Under the pieces are notes generated by a model. The model was not told where the DNA came from. It made no database searches and was given only the letters and a program-made list of their open reading frames with translations. This document shows positions 39,081-51,900 of a stretch of DNA of 64,000 bases, piece by piece. The stretch is taken from contig NW_027184085.1 of the NCBI RefSeq assembly GCF_041296385.1, forward strand, positions 54,403,109 through 54,467,108. Reading direction: 5' to 3'. This DNA comes from Aphelocoma coerulescens (taxonomy: Eukaryota > Chordata > Aves > Passeriformes > Corvidae). Numbering within the stretch: position 1 is the stretch's first letter; each line of letters starts with the position of its first letter. A program made the position numbers and the translations under genes.

Positions 39081-40735
39081 GTGTCTTGAGTACAGGACTA
39101 AAAGCAATGCATTAACTTTTTGCATTCTCTCACACCATTTGGTTCACATTACAGTTTCATTTTCCACTCTTTCTACCACCAGTAATAGTCTCAAATAGAG
39201 GCCACTTTGCATTGGGTCTTCCCATCAGAAAAGAGTGTGAGAGAAAACAGGTTTTCATATATCTCAGTAAAACCAGAACAGTCTTTGGTCAGTGAGTGCA
39301 ATGACATTCTGATGCAAGAATCTGCTTGGTTAGCAACTTTTGTCTTGTGCTGCTGCAGAACTTCTGCAGAAAGTGGGTAACATATTCAAAAAGAATTGGA
39401 AAGTGCTTCAAATGAAGTTCATGTGTGGTAGCTTCCCACTCATAAATAAAGCAGAGTTTCCAAGAACTGAAAAACTGCTTACAGTGATGACATTAATCTG
39501 CTAACGTAAAAGCTTTTTTCATTTATCAAGGACCTTCAATTATGTTAGCATTTAATTTCTTTGGGAGTGCTCCTAGCACAACATGTCATTATTATCTGAA
39601 GTTGGAAATAACATTGAGTTATGCTTGGATTTCTACATATTGCAGTACAAAAGAAAAAGCTGAAATGGGAAAGGCAATAGAATAATTAAATATGTATTGA
39701 AACAGCTGCAGTTCACTTCTTGTATAGTCAGTAGACAATATTAATTTTCCACAATATAAATATACATTTTCCAGAGGGGGAAAATGTATTTATTATACTT
39801 AAGACATGTACAAATATGAAAAACTCTACATATAAAACTACTGAAGGCACAAAAACTTTGGTCCAATTTTGTTCCTATATCACATCCCCCATCAATAAAA
39901 CTCTGAAGTTAAATACTTCAGAAATTTTCTATTCTAACTATTACGATTTGCTTTGAAAAGAGCAGGCAAACAATCTTGTATACAGCAAAGCTACAGAAGA
40001 TGAAGTTAATTTAAAGACAAAATTCTGTGTAATCTGACTAGTATCCTTTCAGCACAACAGTAACAATAGTTACAACAGTTCAATAGTTGTGCTCTGCCTA
40101 ACAACATATCAGGGCCAAAGGTTAAGGCAATACAATGCTTTTTGTAGGAAGCTGACCTCCCATTTCAAAAAGAGAAGTATAAGCTAACAGCATAAAATGA
40201 CAAGTAGTAGGTCTACATCTCTTATCCCCAACTTATCATGTTCCTACTGACATAAATCAGAGGAGGGAAAAATAATTGATCACACAGTTCTCACTGGCAG
40301 TACTATCCACAAACACTAATAGTTTTCTAGGCATACAGACACAAGTTTGCTGTCTGTAATCAGTAATGTCACAAATAGGCAAATCTCCACAGATATGTGG
40401 AATATCTTCCAAATAAAAAGGACCTCAATTTATCAATACACAAAACCAGTGCAACTTACAGGACCAGCAGACAAGGCAACTGAGTCAAATTATGAGTCAA
40501 AGTTTAAAAATCTGGTTCTGATATTTCAAGAGTTATGCAGAAATTCGAAGAAGCAGAAGTTTTACCACTATATAACAAATCAAGGATCATTTGAAAAGGC
40601 ACTTAGCTGCTCCTGGGTTGTTACAAAGGCCTTATTACACTTTGAATCAAGTGTGCATCCATCAAAAAGAATGGACTAGGAGGTAACTAAGAGTGGATTC
40701 AAGGGCATGACATATACAAAGGCATAACCATACAG

Positions 40736-40850
40736 TCATAGAATCATAGACTATGCAGAGGTGGAAAGGACCCACAAGGATCATCAAGTCGAGCTCCTGG
40801 CCCTGCACAGGATAGCCCCAAAGAATCACATCATGTGCCCAACTTACACT
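40736..40850 (-). mobile_element. CR1 LINE 3' fragment
   Basis: TCATAGAATCATAGACTATG followed by the CCCACAAGGATCATCAAGTC block of a CR1 3' end; about 115 bp. In the probable PTBP3 3'UTR. Confidence 0.85.
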
Positions 40851-41859
40851 GTGCACATTATCAGATACTTCACCAATTATTTAAACAGACATTAATAACA
40901 TATGCTAAAGTAATTATAAACCTATCTTTAACAACTTAAGGCCACAGTATAGAGAAGATGAAGCCAGAATCCTCTTCAGAGTTATACAGTTAACAGATAA
41001 AAAGGCAAAAGACATAGGATGCAGTATGTTTAAAGCCTAGTTACATATTAGGAAAGCAAATTCACAGTGAGGACTGCCCAACAGAATAGCAAAGAACAAA
41101 GAATTTGTTCCATTTGATTTTTTAAAATTTACATGGACAATTCTTTGAGTAACTGCTTAAAGTTGTCCATAATCTGACTGAAAAGTAGGACCAAGGCCTT
41201 TGGAGGTTCCTTTCTATCTACATCACTGTAAGAATCTGTAGAATAATACCATTCTTTCCCAAATCTTGCTCTTTTCACAGATATCAAGGGATCTACTATT
41301 ATATGCTTTAGAGAATCAAGAACTGAGATGCAACTGCGCTTTTGCAGTCAGGCACTAATGAGTCAAGCACAAAGTATAAAAAATATTTCTTTTACCATGA
41401 TCCTTCATTAATAATGCATTGTGATAACTAAGGGGTTACGTTTGTGCTTTCAATTATTCAAGGCAGAACACTAGATGGGAAAAACTAGCCTTAACTAGTG
41501 CCTTCATGCTGCTAAGCAAATGTTAAAATGTACTGTCAAGTTACAAAGCTTGTCTGCACATCTTGTAAAAGCAGATCTCCCTAAGAGGCAGCATCTTTCA
41601 GATACACACAAATCTAGAAGTGTGTTGACAAGAATAATTCTGTTGAAGAAATAGAACAATAAAGGTGAATCAAAAAGATACACAATACTTGTGTCACAAA
41701 ACCAAAAAGCAAACATAATAAATACCCACATTCAGATTTTCCCTAAGTTAAAAATTTTTAAGATTCTGTCAGTCTTTTCATCAGTGCTCACAGTCAGAGG
41801 GAAGGTATTTGAAAGGGCCAATCAAATCTGGCGAATCAACAAATGCTTCTGAGGCTGTG

Positions 41860-43770
41860 TCCCAGCCAGGGGTTTGGCTGATCCGGCCATAGAACTTGCT
41901 TTCAGAAACTGGGTCTGCTGAGGGCTGATGGGGTGCACCTGTAAGAAGAGGGGAAGAGCATCTTCTGCCACAGGGTTGCCAAGCTGGTGAGAAGGGCTTT
42001 AAACTAAAGATGCTGGGGGGGAAGAGAACCTCAGTCTACCCCACTCCCCAATTTGGTGCCAGTGCCAGCAACAGATATCCAGAGCCTGAAGAGGGATCAC
42101 AGGTCAGCAGAAAAGCACCTGAAGAACAACACAAAGAAATTCTAGCCACTCCAGCCAGTAACTCAGCTTCATTAGGGTCTCAACTCCAAAGCATCTATGC
42201 AATAGCACAAAGGAAGGAGAATAAACAAGAAGAGTTAGAGCTGTGGGCATGCCAGCAGGCTATGATCTCAGTTGCATGTCATGGACAAACAGTGGGATGG
42301 CTCTAAAGAGTGTTGGAATGGAAGGATAAAGGCTCTTCAGGAAGTACTGGAAGGGTAGGCAAGGAGGTTGTGTTGCCCTCTATGTCAATAATGAGCTGGA
42401 GTTCATGGAGCTTCACCTGGGGATGGATGAGGAGCTGACTGAGAGTTAATGGGTCAGGATTAAAGGCAGGCAAGGGACAGGTGACTTTACAGTGGGAGTG
42501 TGCTACAGATTGTCTGACCAAGGAAGACAGAGAACATGAGGCCCTTTACAGACAGAGAGGAGCAGCCTCATGTACACAAACCTTGTTCCTCATAGGGAAC
42601 TTCAACCACCCTAATATCTGTCAACACAGCAGCACATAATCCAAGAGCTTCCTGGAGTGCCATGATGATAACTTCCTTCTCCAAGTGATAGAAGAGCCAA
42701 GGAGAGGAGGTGCTATGCCAGACCTGTTTCTCCCAATGACGAGGGGCTGGTGGGGAATGTGAAGCTCAAGGGCAGCCTCGACTGCAAAGACCATGAAATG
42801 GAGTTTGAGATCCTTAGGGCAGCAAGGAAGGTGCACAGAAAGCTCTGTACCTGGACTTCAGCAGAGCAGACTCTGGCCTCCTCAGGGATCTGCTTTGTAG
42901 AAAATCATGGGATAAACACCTGGAGGGAAGAGGGGCCCAAGGAAGATGGTTGATATTCAAGGATCACCTCCTCCAAGCTCAGGAGTGATTATCCCAACAA
43001 AGAGGAAGTCAGGTAAAAACATCAGGATGACATTAGATGGACAAGGAACTCCTGGATGAACTCAAACACTGAAAGAAAGGCTACAGAGAATGGAAATAAC
43101 GACATGTAGCCCGGGAGGAAAAGAGGTTTTCTGAGCAGCCTAAGTCTATGAAACTGTGAAAACTAAAGCTTCCCTTGAAAAGAGGAAATATAGCCTACAT
43201 TTGGAAAAAGAGAAATAAGGTAGACCCAGGGAACTATGTCTGTGAGTCCTACCTTGGTTCCCAGTAAGATTCTGACATAGATGGCTTCACTACAGGCAAA
43301 TCATGCCTGACAGATTTAGTGGCCTGCAACAGAGTTACAGCAATGGTGGATAAGAAAAGAGCAACTGATGTCATCTACCAGGACTTGTGCAAAGCATGAC
43401 ACTGTCCCACAAAATATCCTTGTCTCTAAACTGGAGACATGGACTTGATGCGTGGACCTGGAAAAGGAATTGGCTGGATGGTCACATTCAAAGAGCTGTA
43501 GTCAACAGCTTGATGTCCAAGTGGAGTCCAATAATGAGTGGTGTTGTGAAAGGATAAGCACTGCTACCAGAGCTGTTAAACACTCTTGTTGGTGACATGG
43601 ACAGTGGAATCAAATGCACCCTCACCAAGTTTGTTGACAACACCAAGCTGTGTGGTACAGTCAATACACCTGGAGGGAAAGGATACCATCCAGAAGGACT
43701 TGGACAGACTGTGAGGTGGGCCTGTGAGACGCTCACGAAGATCAATCCATAGCATTCTATGATTCTGTGA
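41860..43770 (+). mobile_element. Long CR1 LINE copy
   Basis: About 1.9 kb ending in CATTCTATGATTCTGTG (43754-43770). The left part resembles CR1 5'/ORF1 sequence (GGGTTGCCAAGCTGGTGAGA), and the right part is RT sequence with many stops; internal deletions are likely. In the probable PTBP3 3'UTR, antisense. Confidence 0.8.
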
Positions 43771-45803
43771 AATCCAAAAGGTAACATCCCTAAGGGGAAT
43801 ACTATTCCTAAGCCAGTTGAACTTTCCAGTACATTGTACATTCTGCATATTCATATAGTTGTGTTGTATGGCACTTGTTATAGCTACATCTGTACAGTCA
43901 GATTGGCTGCTACTGTTGAGGAACACATTTGCTGAGGTAGCTCAGGGTGCAGCTGCAGCAGGAGCTGGCAAGCTACTACTGGGATGATTTTGCAAAAATA
44001 ATTCAGAGGGAAAATCTGAGAAAGCTCACTACAGAATACTCGGATCATGGTAGAAACATACTCTTTCTTCTAGAAAAATAAACTCATACAATTCAGATGA
44101 ATGAAAACAATTATGAGTGGCAAAACATTACAGCAGAAACACTCTGCAATAGTTAGAAGTAAGTAAATACCATGTTTGAAAGAATAGGTCTCTAAAATGT
44201 GGTAAAGTCAAATTAAATTTATTTTCAGTTAATTTATGTAAAAGAAAATGCTAGGAAAAAAAAGCCCTTAAAATGAGATTTAGCTCTTAAAAATGCTATC
44301 AGAAGTCATTAGTATTCATCTGTAAACTCATGACCAAACTTAAGTGCATCTCAGCTCATTCCCCAAAGAGAAACCAAGATTCAGTATCAAACATACTTAC
44401 AAAGGAAAGAATGGTAACATTCTATTACCTAAAGTTTAATACCAATAAAGAAATGCAGAAACCTGAAAGAAAATATTATGATACAGCCAGTGTCTCTCAA
44501 AAAGTCAGACAAAGTCCAGAAACTGAACTGGATTTGCTGTTTGGCTTTCCTATATGGGTTTGTTTGGGTTTTTTATTTTGTCTGGATGTGAATTTTTTAT
44601 CGGTGAAGTACTACCACCAGAGAAGTGCAACTAGGTAAGTTTAAAGAATCCCTACGTGATTACACAACGAATGAAACCTCATTCCCATCTATATGCAATC
44701 TCCATAAGAAAACACAAGGAACTGGAATTCAAAGTGTTAATTAATGAAAAAAAAAAAAAAGTATCTTGAAGTATCATGGAAAATGTTTTCAAAAAGATGA
44801 AGAGGAGAATTTTCACAAAGCCCACAATATTTTTGCAAGATACTTCAGGTAACACTCTAATCTATTGTATCATACACACACAGTAAGGCACATAATAAGA
44901 AATTAGGTAAATACACAGTAATTTAAGTATTAGACTTTAGAGTGGTAAAAAATCTCGAGGTTTAATTTTTCTGCCCTGAAAGATGACCTTAGCAAAAATA
45001 ACTTCTTAGAAACTTGAGAAACCATCATAGACCTGAATATTTTCCGTAAGATTGCAAACACTTAAGTATTTAGAGAAATGTAAAAAATTATTTTAAATCA
45101 GGACCATTTTCTTGTTTTACTTTCTCCAAGGTACTATTACATATCCCTTCATAGCAGAAATAGGACATCAAAGTTCCAACCCATGGTCAAGTCAACCTAA
45201 TTCTCCAATACATCTTGAAGAAACTTGTCAAACACCTTTTATTCCACAGAGAGAAGGCACTGCCTTCTCTCTAATAATTTAATCTATAAGAACAGCACAG
45301 ACTTTTTACTTTTATAAACAAGTTATTTGTAAAGATTTTCCAAAGTATGAACACACACCTTGGTAACATAAATACTACCTAGAGGATACTCACAGTTACT
45401 GTTTGCTTTTCTTCAAGAAACCCGAGCACTATTTCACATTCAAATTAGTGTTTAATCTGCACAGAGTACATTTACCATTTCATTAAACATACTCGTTTGG
45501 TATATGTAAAAGCACTCTACATTTTTTTGTAAGGCTGATTTCAAACAAAAGCTGAAAAAACATTCTCAAAATACCATTTTAAGTAGGAAATTTGATGATA
45601 AATATTTTTCCTAAACTATTTCACAGAAGAATCTTTCTAGGTATGACATACTTGCAGCTAGAATCAGAAAAAATTATCACTTAATTCTTTGTGTATGAAT
45701 GAGGGTTTTTTTAAGAGACAGAGTTGGTCACAGCTGTCTCAGTCTCTGTTTGAAGATTTTACTAAACCATTATGCAGCCTTAAAGGGAAAGTTCACAGAA
45801 AAA
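43771..45803. other. Proximal part of PTBP3 3'UTR
   Basis: AT-rich with an A run near 44747-44760; no repeat family recognised. Most likely 3'UTR directly after the PTBP3 stop. Confidence 0.45.
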
Positions 45804-45936
45804 TCAGATTGTAGATTTTGAGAAGGAAACTCTGAGATGTTGGTTTTCTCCAAAGTCATGATTGTGAAGCTCAATGAGAGCATGAACTGCTTCTTCCACA
45901 GAGCCCAGCTGGATAAGAGCCATTTTGCAATCTTTC
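45804..45936 (-). CDS. PTBP3: PTBP3 last coding exon: RRM4 end and stop
   Basis: 133 coding bases to TGA (45806-45804), acceptor ACTTCAG. Encodes [24 protein letters not shown] and the C-terminus V-S-F-S-K-S-T-I. The 3'UTR follows without an obvious intron. Confidence 0.97.
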
Positions 45937-48900
45937 CTGAAGTACAATAAAAACCATTATTAATCCTAACCAAATTTTCACTAGCCAACACAGAAAAGTG
46001 ACATAAGTGGTTTTTTTTTCTCAGCCATATCACACACACTGGACACTTGTACAGCAAAAAAAAAAAAGAACTATTTATGCACCTGCTAAAATGTAAAGAC
46101 AACAAAACTACATAAATTTTGCAAATCTATGGCTTAAAGCCATGTCATTCTTTCATTACTCTGGACTTCAAAAAGCTAGATCAAAATAAGGCTTGAAAAC
46201 CTCTAAGAAATAGTGGCATTGTCCATATAGGTGGGATTATTCTAGCAGGCATGATTGTACTAAAATAACGATGTCAAGTAACCTTAATAAATGTAGATAC
46301 ATTGTCATCACTGTCATCTTTTACATGGCATTTTACATACACACAACTTGTGTTTTTTCAAGAAGTGAGCAGTTTCCTTAAACTTATTTTACTTTGAACA
46401 CATACGGAATTTGTCAAAAGGCTGCTTATTTTTAGTTTAGTTAACGCTAACAAAGTATTCCATTTAAAATTTTAAGATCAAAAGTATCATAAAAATTGTG
46501 ATAGGTGTACTGCTTTTGCCTATAGCTATACATATATGGAACCCCGCCTATAGTTACATACACATAGAAAGTCACAAAAAAGCAATTAGCTGTTTTCCAG
46601 GGTGAAAACTTGCTTAGCAATTTTACAAGAGAACTTACTGAAAAAATTTGAAGCCTCTCACAGTAGATCCTTTACTTGTAAAAAGATTCTTCAAATCATC
46701 GACAGTAACAGAAGGCCTAATTGAAAAAAACAAAAAACAAACAAAAGAAAAACTCACCCCAGCTTGTAGAAGAGCACAGAGTTCTCTAATAATATCAAGA
46801 TCTCAATTTTGGCTTCTAAATTAGTTCTTGCTAATTTGTTCAAATTTATCTCCACCAATTCAAACCATGTCAACACTTCAGCCCAAAACATTTGCCTTTT
46901 ACTCTACATTTTAGTAACACATTGTGCTACAAAAATATTTTAGATGCACTCTATTGTTTTTCATCCAAGCCTGTTTCTTTCTCCGTTAAATTCAGATTGC
47001 ATAAAAATCTCGTAAAATCTTAAAGAATACATTTCATCTTGCATTTCAATTTGTGCAAATGTGCTTCACATTTCAGTTTTCAAAGATTTTCATTTTACTC
47101 AGAAAGCTGTTTTCAAAGCGTGTTATAATTTCTTTTCTTACTTGGGCAAAATGCCGTAGTTTCTTTTTTTCCCTTCCTGCACAGCTGCCTAACAAGAGAT
47201 GCCTGTAAAAACTTTTGTTTGGCTGTTACTCCACACACTGTTGACAACATTCTAGACATAAAAAAGATTATTTCAGTCTTAAAGAGCACACTAAATACTT
47301 TTTTCTTTCTTACAACTTGCTCTCCACATAAGAGGTCTGAATTCTGTAGAAACTATTTTTTAAGAAGTGTTAGAATTATTAAAAACTGTACCTGTATTAA
47401 ATAACAACGTCAATGATGAATTTGTTGTGATGTACATTACCTCAAAAAACATCTTTAACCTTTGTGAAAATTCATGACACACAATTTAATATGTAAAAAC
47501 CAAAAGCATACTCTCAAGAAAATGTAAACTAATCAAATTCAAAGAAGGTAATTCACTCAGTTATCCTCTTTGCTAATGATAAAAAAGGGACAGTTAAAGG
47601 ATTCATGTGTTGTTAATTACATACCAGAAGCACCCACAGCAGAACAAATCGTTAAAGGCCAAGGAAAGAAAACTAAAACTTATGTCAGACTTTGTAACTT
47701 GACAACAACCTAAAAAACATCTTTCCAAGAAGATCACATGTAGATACTCACGGGATGTTTGAGAGATGCAAGGTGGCAGATGGAGGAAAGATATTTTGGA
47801 AGTTCTTAGAGCAAGGATTTTTAAAGCGATGTAAAGGGCTATTGCTATAGTCCTTTGTCAGACCTTTGTCCTCTTGTCCCTCCCGAGGAAGTTGAATTGT
47901 CTGGTATTTTGAAAGAGTAGCACGCAGGACTCTTCCATAAAGCTTCTGTCCATTCAAGTAGTTGATAGCTAACCAGTGGAAATGTAATTTGAACAGGAAT
48001 TAATGGAGGGGGAAATCTAGGCAATTCTTGGAATACTGTTTTCTACTTAGTGTCAGATTTCACATTCTGAACTTAAACTGCAACTTCCACATCAACCAGG
48101 TGGGCTATGTCAGAACACTACATTTAAAAAAGGTATAAGGATGCAATATAATCTCCAGTTCAAATGACAAAAAAACATAAAACAGCATTTCAATACAGAA
48201 CAGTTGATTATTCTTAAATAGCTAGATATAAGATAAATCACAGGAAAATAATATAATGTATTGTTAAAATAAATGACAAGAAAATTGTATGCTTTAATTC
48301 TAGTATTTACTAGGTTGAGATTCACAGGACCTTTTTTTAAAAGCCTCTAAGAGTATTATCAAAGTTTGTATGCAGTAATGCAGCACAGTGATGAATTTAA
48401 TGTTTATGCTTGTCACTCACTAACAGGTGGCAAATTCCTTCTTTATAACAAACTCCTGTTAGCTTGAAGCATAATTGTGCCTTAAAAATCAATACCTAAT
48501 TGAGCCTGGCTTGCATCTGCCATCTGAACCAAAGCAATTCCTCTTTTCTTAAACATGATCTTCACGCGATGCACATCACCATACACACCTGTGGAAATCC
48601 AGAAAGGAATTTTTTTCAGAGCACTACTATGAAAAGCACAAGGCCAAGTCTGTTTCTTTTGACTAACATTAATGCTACAATCATCTCATTAAACAGGTTG
48701 GTCAAAATATTAGTATAAGGAGAGTTTTAAAGTTTGTGTATTTTTTTCTGAGGCTCAAAAGTGGAGGAAAATCCCCAGTATCCTAGTCATACTACTACTG
48801 CATGTTTATGTTCAGTTTTTAAATAGTGCAATAGTTGTCAAAGTCCTCTTAATTGAGGTATTTTAAAATATTATTCTGACAAACATTGCCCCCTGCAACT

Positions 48901-51900
48901 GATGTATGAGCCAATTCTGTACAGCATTTCCTCTGATGCAACCTCTGTTTTTTCATCTTACTTTGCTTTCCCATTTTTTGTAGTAAACAAATTGGACCAC
49001 ACACCGAAATTCTTCTGACACTAACTGCTTTGCAGTTTTGCTACCTGTGGCTTATAACTTCTGACTCCACTTATTGCCATTTAAAAACCAGTGCATTCTC
49101 TCAGCGCATTTTCTGGACATGAACAGGACAATGGAGTTTGAATTAACCAGCATGGGTCAGACAAATAAAAAGAAACACTAGCCCTGTCTCAAGGTATATT
49201 TGACATATCTTACCAAATAGGATGAAAAGTCCATAAGGTGTGATGGCCTGTTTAAATGATAAAATGAGTATATTATTTCTAAAGCCATGCAAATAAAGAC
49301 ATCTATTCCATAAGTGCATGGTAAACAAAAAGAATGGAGAGATACTGCATACTAATACATAAATCTGTCTCTCCAAAAGCCACTCCCTCCAATGACCACA
49401 GGGTATGGCACTCTTGTTAATACACATTTGCTATGCACATGTAAAATACGTAAACAAGCTAACACTTCAGCTCATGCATTTTCATCACTCAAGAATCATT
49501 CCGTCATGCTGTAGAAGCTATTAATATTCTAAGCAGCTTTATTATTTGACCTTATTCTTTGTATGCTAGCAGCTCATTCCCTGAAAAAAAATGAAAGACA
49601 TTTGCTAAACTAAAAATAAAGCATTAAAGAACTCCTTTCTATTTTGTAAACAGACAATACCAACAAAACTAAACCAAGTTGCTTCAAAATGTGTTTGCTT
49701 TGTTTTCAGTTTTGTCCCCATCCCTCTACATGGCCATGACATTCTAAACAGAGACACAGAGAATTCAACTGTTTATGCACCAAGCATATAGAAAGTGGTA
49801 TTTAAACTGTATATTCAATTAGAAGCTGTGAACAGGAAGCTAAATATGGAAAGGAATTATTTTTCTTCAGTGTTTCTCAATTAAATTCTTGTGTACCAAG
49901 CACCAAAGAAGATAATTTACACTCTAATGCAGCCAAAATTTTTTCAACTGAGGCAAAGGTTTTGCCAGCACTAAAAATACTTGCATATCAGAAGCGCTAC
50001 TTGCACTCTCTTGCACTATTCCTTCTCAGCTCAACTTCTCAAATGTGCACCAAACATACCTAAATTATTCAAAAATAGAAGATATTACAGCCTAAGTGTA
50101 AGCCCATGCCCATTTATCAAGGGCATTTAGTAGTAGAGAACAATCAGTGTAAAATTTAAATTCATCAAGAGTTTATTCTTCTAGCCCAAATATTTTAATT
50201 CAGGATGGAGGTCTCTGTTTTATAAAGAAATTCCTTATTCAAATGAGACCACGGTATATCTTCTTTAAAAAAAAAAAAGGGGGGGGGAGTGAAAGACAAA
50301 ACCAGATAATTTAAAGGCCATGAAGGCATGTTTAAATGCACACTGAAACCCTGCAACAGGAGAGAAATAGGAACTGAAATAAGGTCAACCAGATTTCCTA
50401 TGCAGAGAAAAAGAAATGACAGGGGTCAGACTACCAATACTGAAGGACAAGTGTTACAGAACTGCCAAGAAACAGTATCTTAAAAGGATAAAAATAAGAA
50501 TGTACAACAGCATTAATTGTTGGAAATTAATGCTGTTATACATTCTTATTTTTATCCTTTTAAGAAGTTGCGCATTACTTAATACACTGCTATTGTATCA
50601 TGCAATACAGCACTAAGTTCTACATGAATTCTTAGCTATGATTATTGTAATGTAAAGCATCAGTGTCCTAAAAAGAGCTCCAACCTATGCTTCACATATA
50701 CTTATTCTTGAGAAGCACACTCCTTACACATTCAGAAAATCATCTTAAATAGTCAGCTGCAGAAAGCACACCCGCAGCCATCATCAGAAACTCACTGCTA
50801 CATTGAAAAATCTAAGAAAACATGACTTGTCTTACAGCCCTATCTGCAGCTGGTTTTTTGATGCTTACTGTGAATTTGGCTGTTAATACGAAAACAGAAA
50901 CACAATTACTTAAAGAAACTGGTGAACAGATTTTTAAACCTCAGAATATGAAGGTAACTTCCATTTTGCCAACAACTCCTAACAGTTTTACAGTTAAATA
51001 AATGTATTGAGTGTGTATAACAAGAATTTTAGATCGCTGGAATAGGACTGCTTATCAACAGTCAAACAGAATTGTGTTTTAAGTCATGGCCCTGGTAAAG
51101 CTTGATTTTAATTTTGTTAAAAGATGCATATTGCTTTTAATTAAGCCCTGATCAGTGTTCGAATAACATGAGTAAGATTATAGACCAGCCTATGTCATTT
51201 CCACTACAAAAATAACTTTCCAAGTTGTCCTTTGTAATTTTACTACCACCATATGAAAAATCAGCTGTGTGGTACTATGACAAGTGAATACATGTACTTA
51301 TTAACTTTTAAAAATAAATGTAGAGTGATGTCAGTAACAGTGCACTTGTATTCTTTTTCTTCAGTCTGGAAAAGTTGCAAAACTAGAAACACCCTACACA
51401 TATTTAGAAAGGTTCTTGATTTGGCATGCTTTTATTTCCTTTTCTCTTCCCTTCTTTCCATCTAATTCCTTGGTTTTTAACCAGTGTAATGAAAAATTCT
51501 TTGCCTTCTTTACAGATAAAACAGCACACAGAGGAGTCATACTAACAGATGTATCAGTAAATTAGCATATGTATGTTGTTTACATCTTCAAATATTTCTT
51601 ACATTTGGCCACAGACTTCTCTCCAATTACTAGCTACACTGCTAACATAGGGTTCCTGAAGTAAATTGTGTTAGAAAGCTTTTCACTGATGACTGGAGTT
51701 TTTAATATTGCCAGCTACCTAAAATGACTATAGAGCTGTCCTGTTTTTTATATTATCAGCATGGAGAATTCTTCTTATTCCTTCAGCTAATGTCAGTTTG
51801 CAATGATTCTGGCAGTTGGTACAAGGTGACACTTGCATCAGTTCCACTAGTCAAACTTACTTCAGGGTTGAGGTTGCTGACTAGTAAAACGGAGTTTCCT

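Larger units (their letters stand above)
38740..45803 (-). other. PTBP3: Probable PTBP3 3'UTR
   Basis: AT-rich sequence directly downstream of the PTBP3 stop codon, with no other gene recognised. Candidate polyadenylation signals on the minus strand are AATAAA at 39080-39075 and ATTAAA at 38746-38741. Two CR1 copies interrupt it (40736-40850 and 41860-43770). The transcript end is inferred only; a shorter UTR is possible. Confidence 0.4.

Noticed and set aside
42010..42306. 98-codon plus-strand frame
   Set aside because: Lies inside a CR1 copy and is most likely an ORF1 remnant or chance frame, not a host gene.
50416..50616. 66-codon plus-strand frame across the long hairpin
   Set aside because: Created by the two arms of the inverted repeat; AT-rich composition only.
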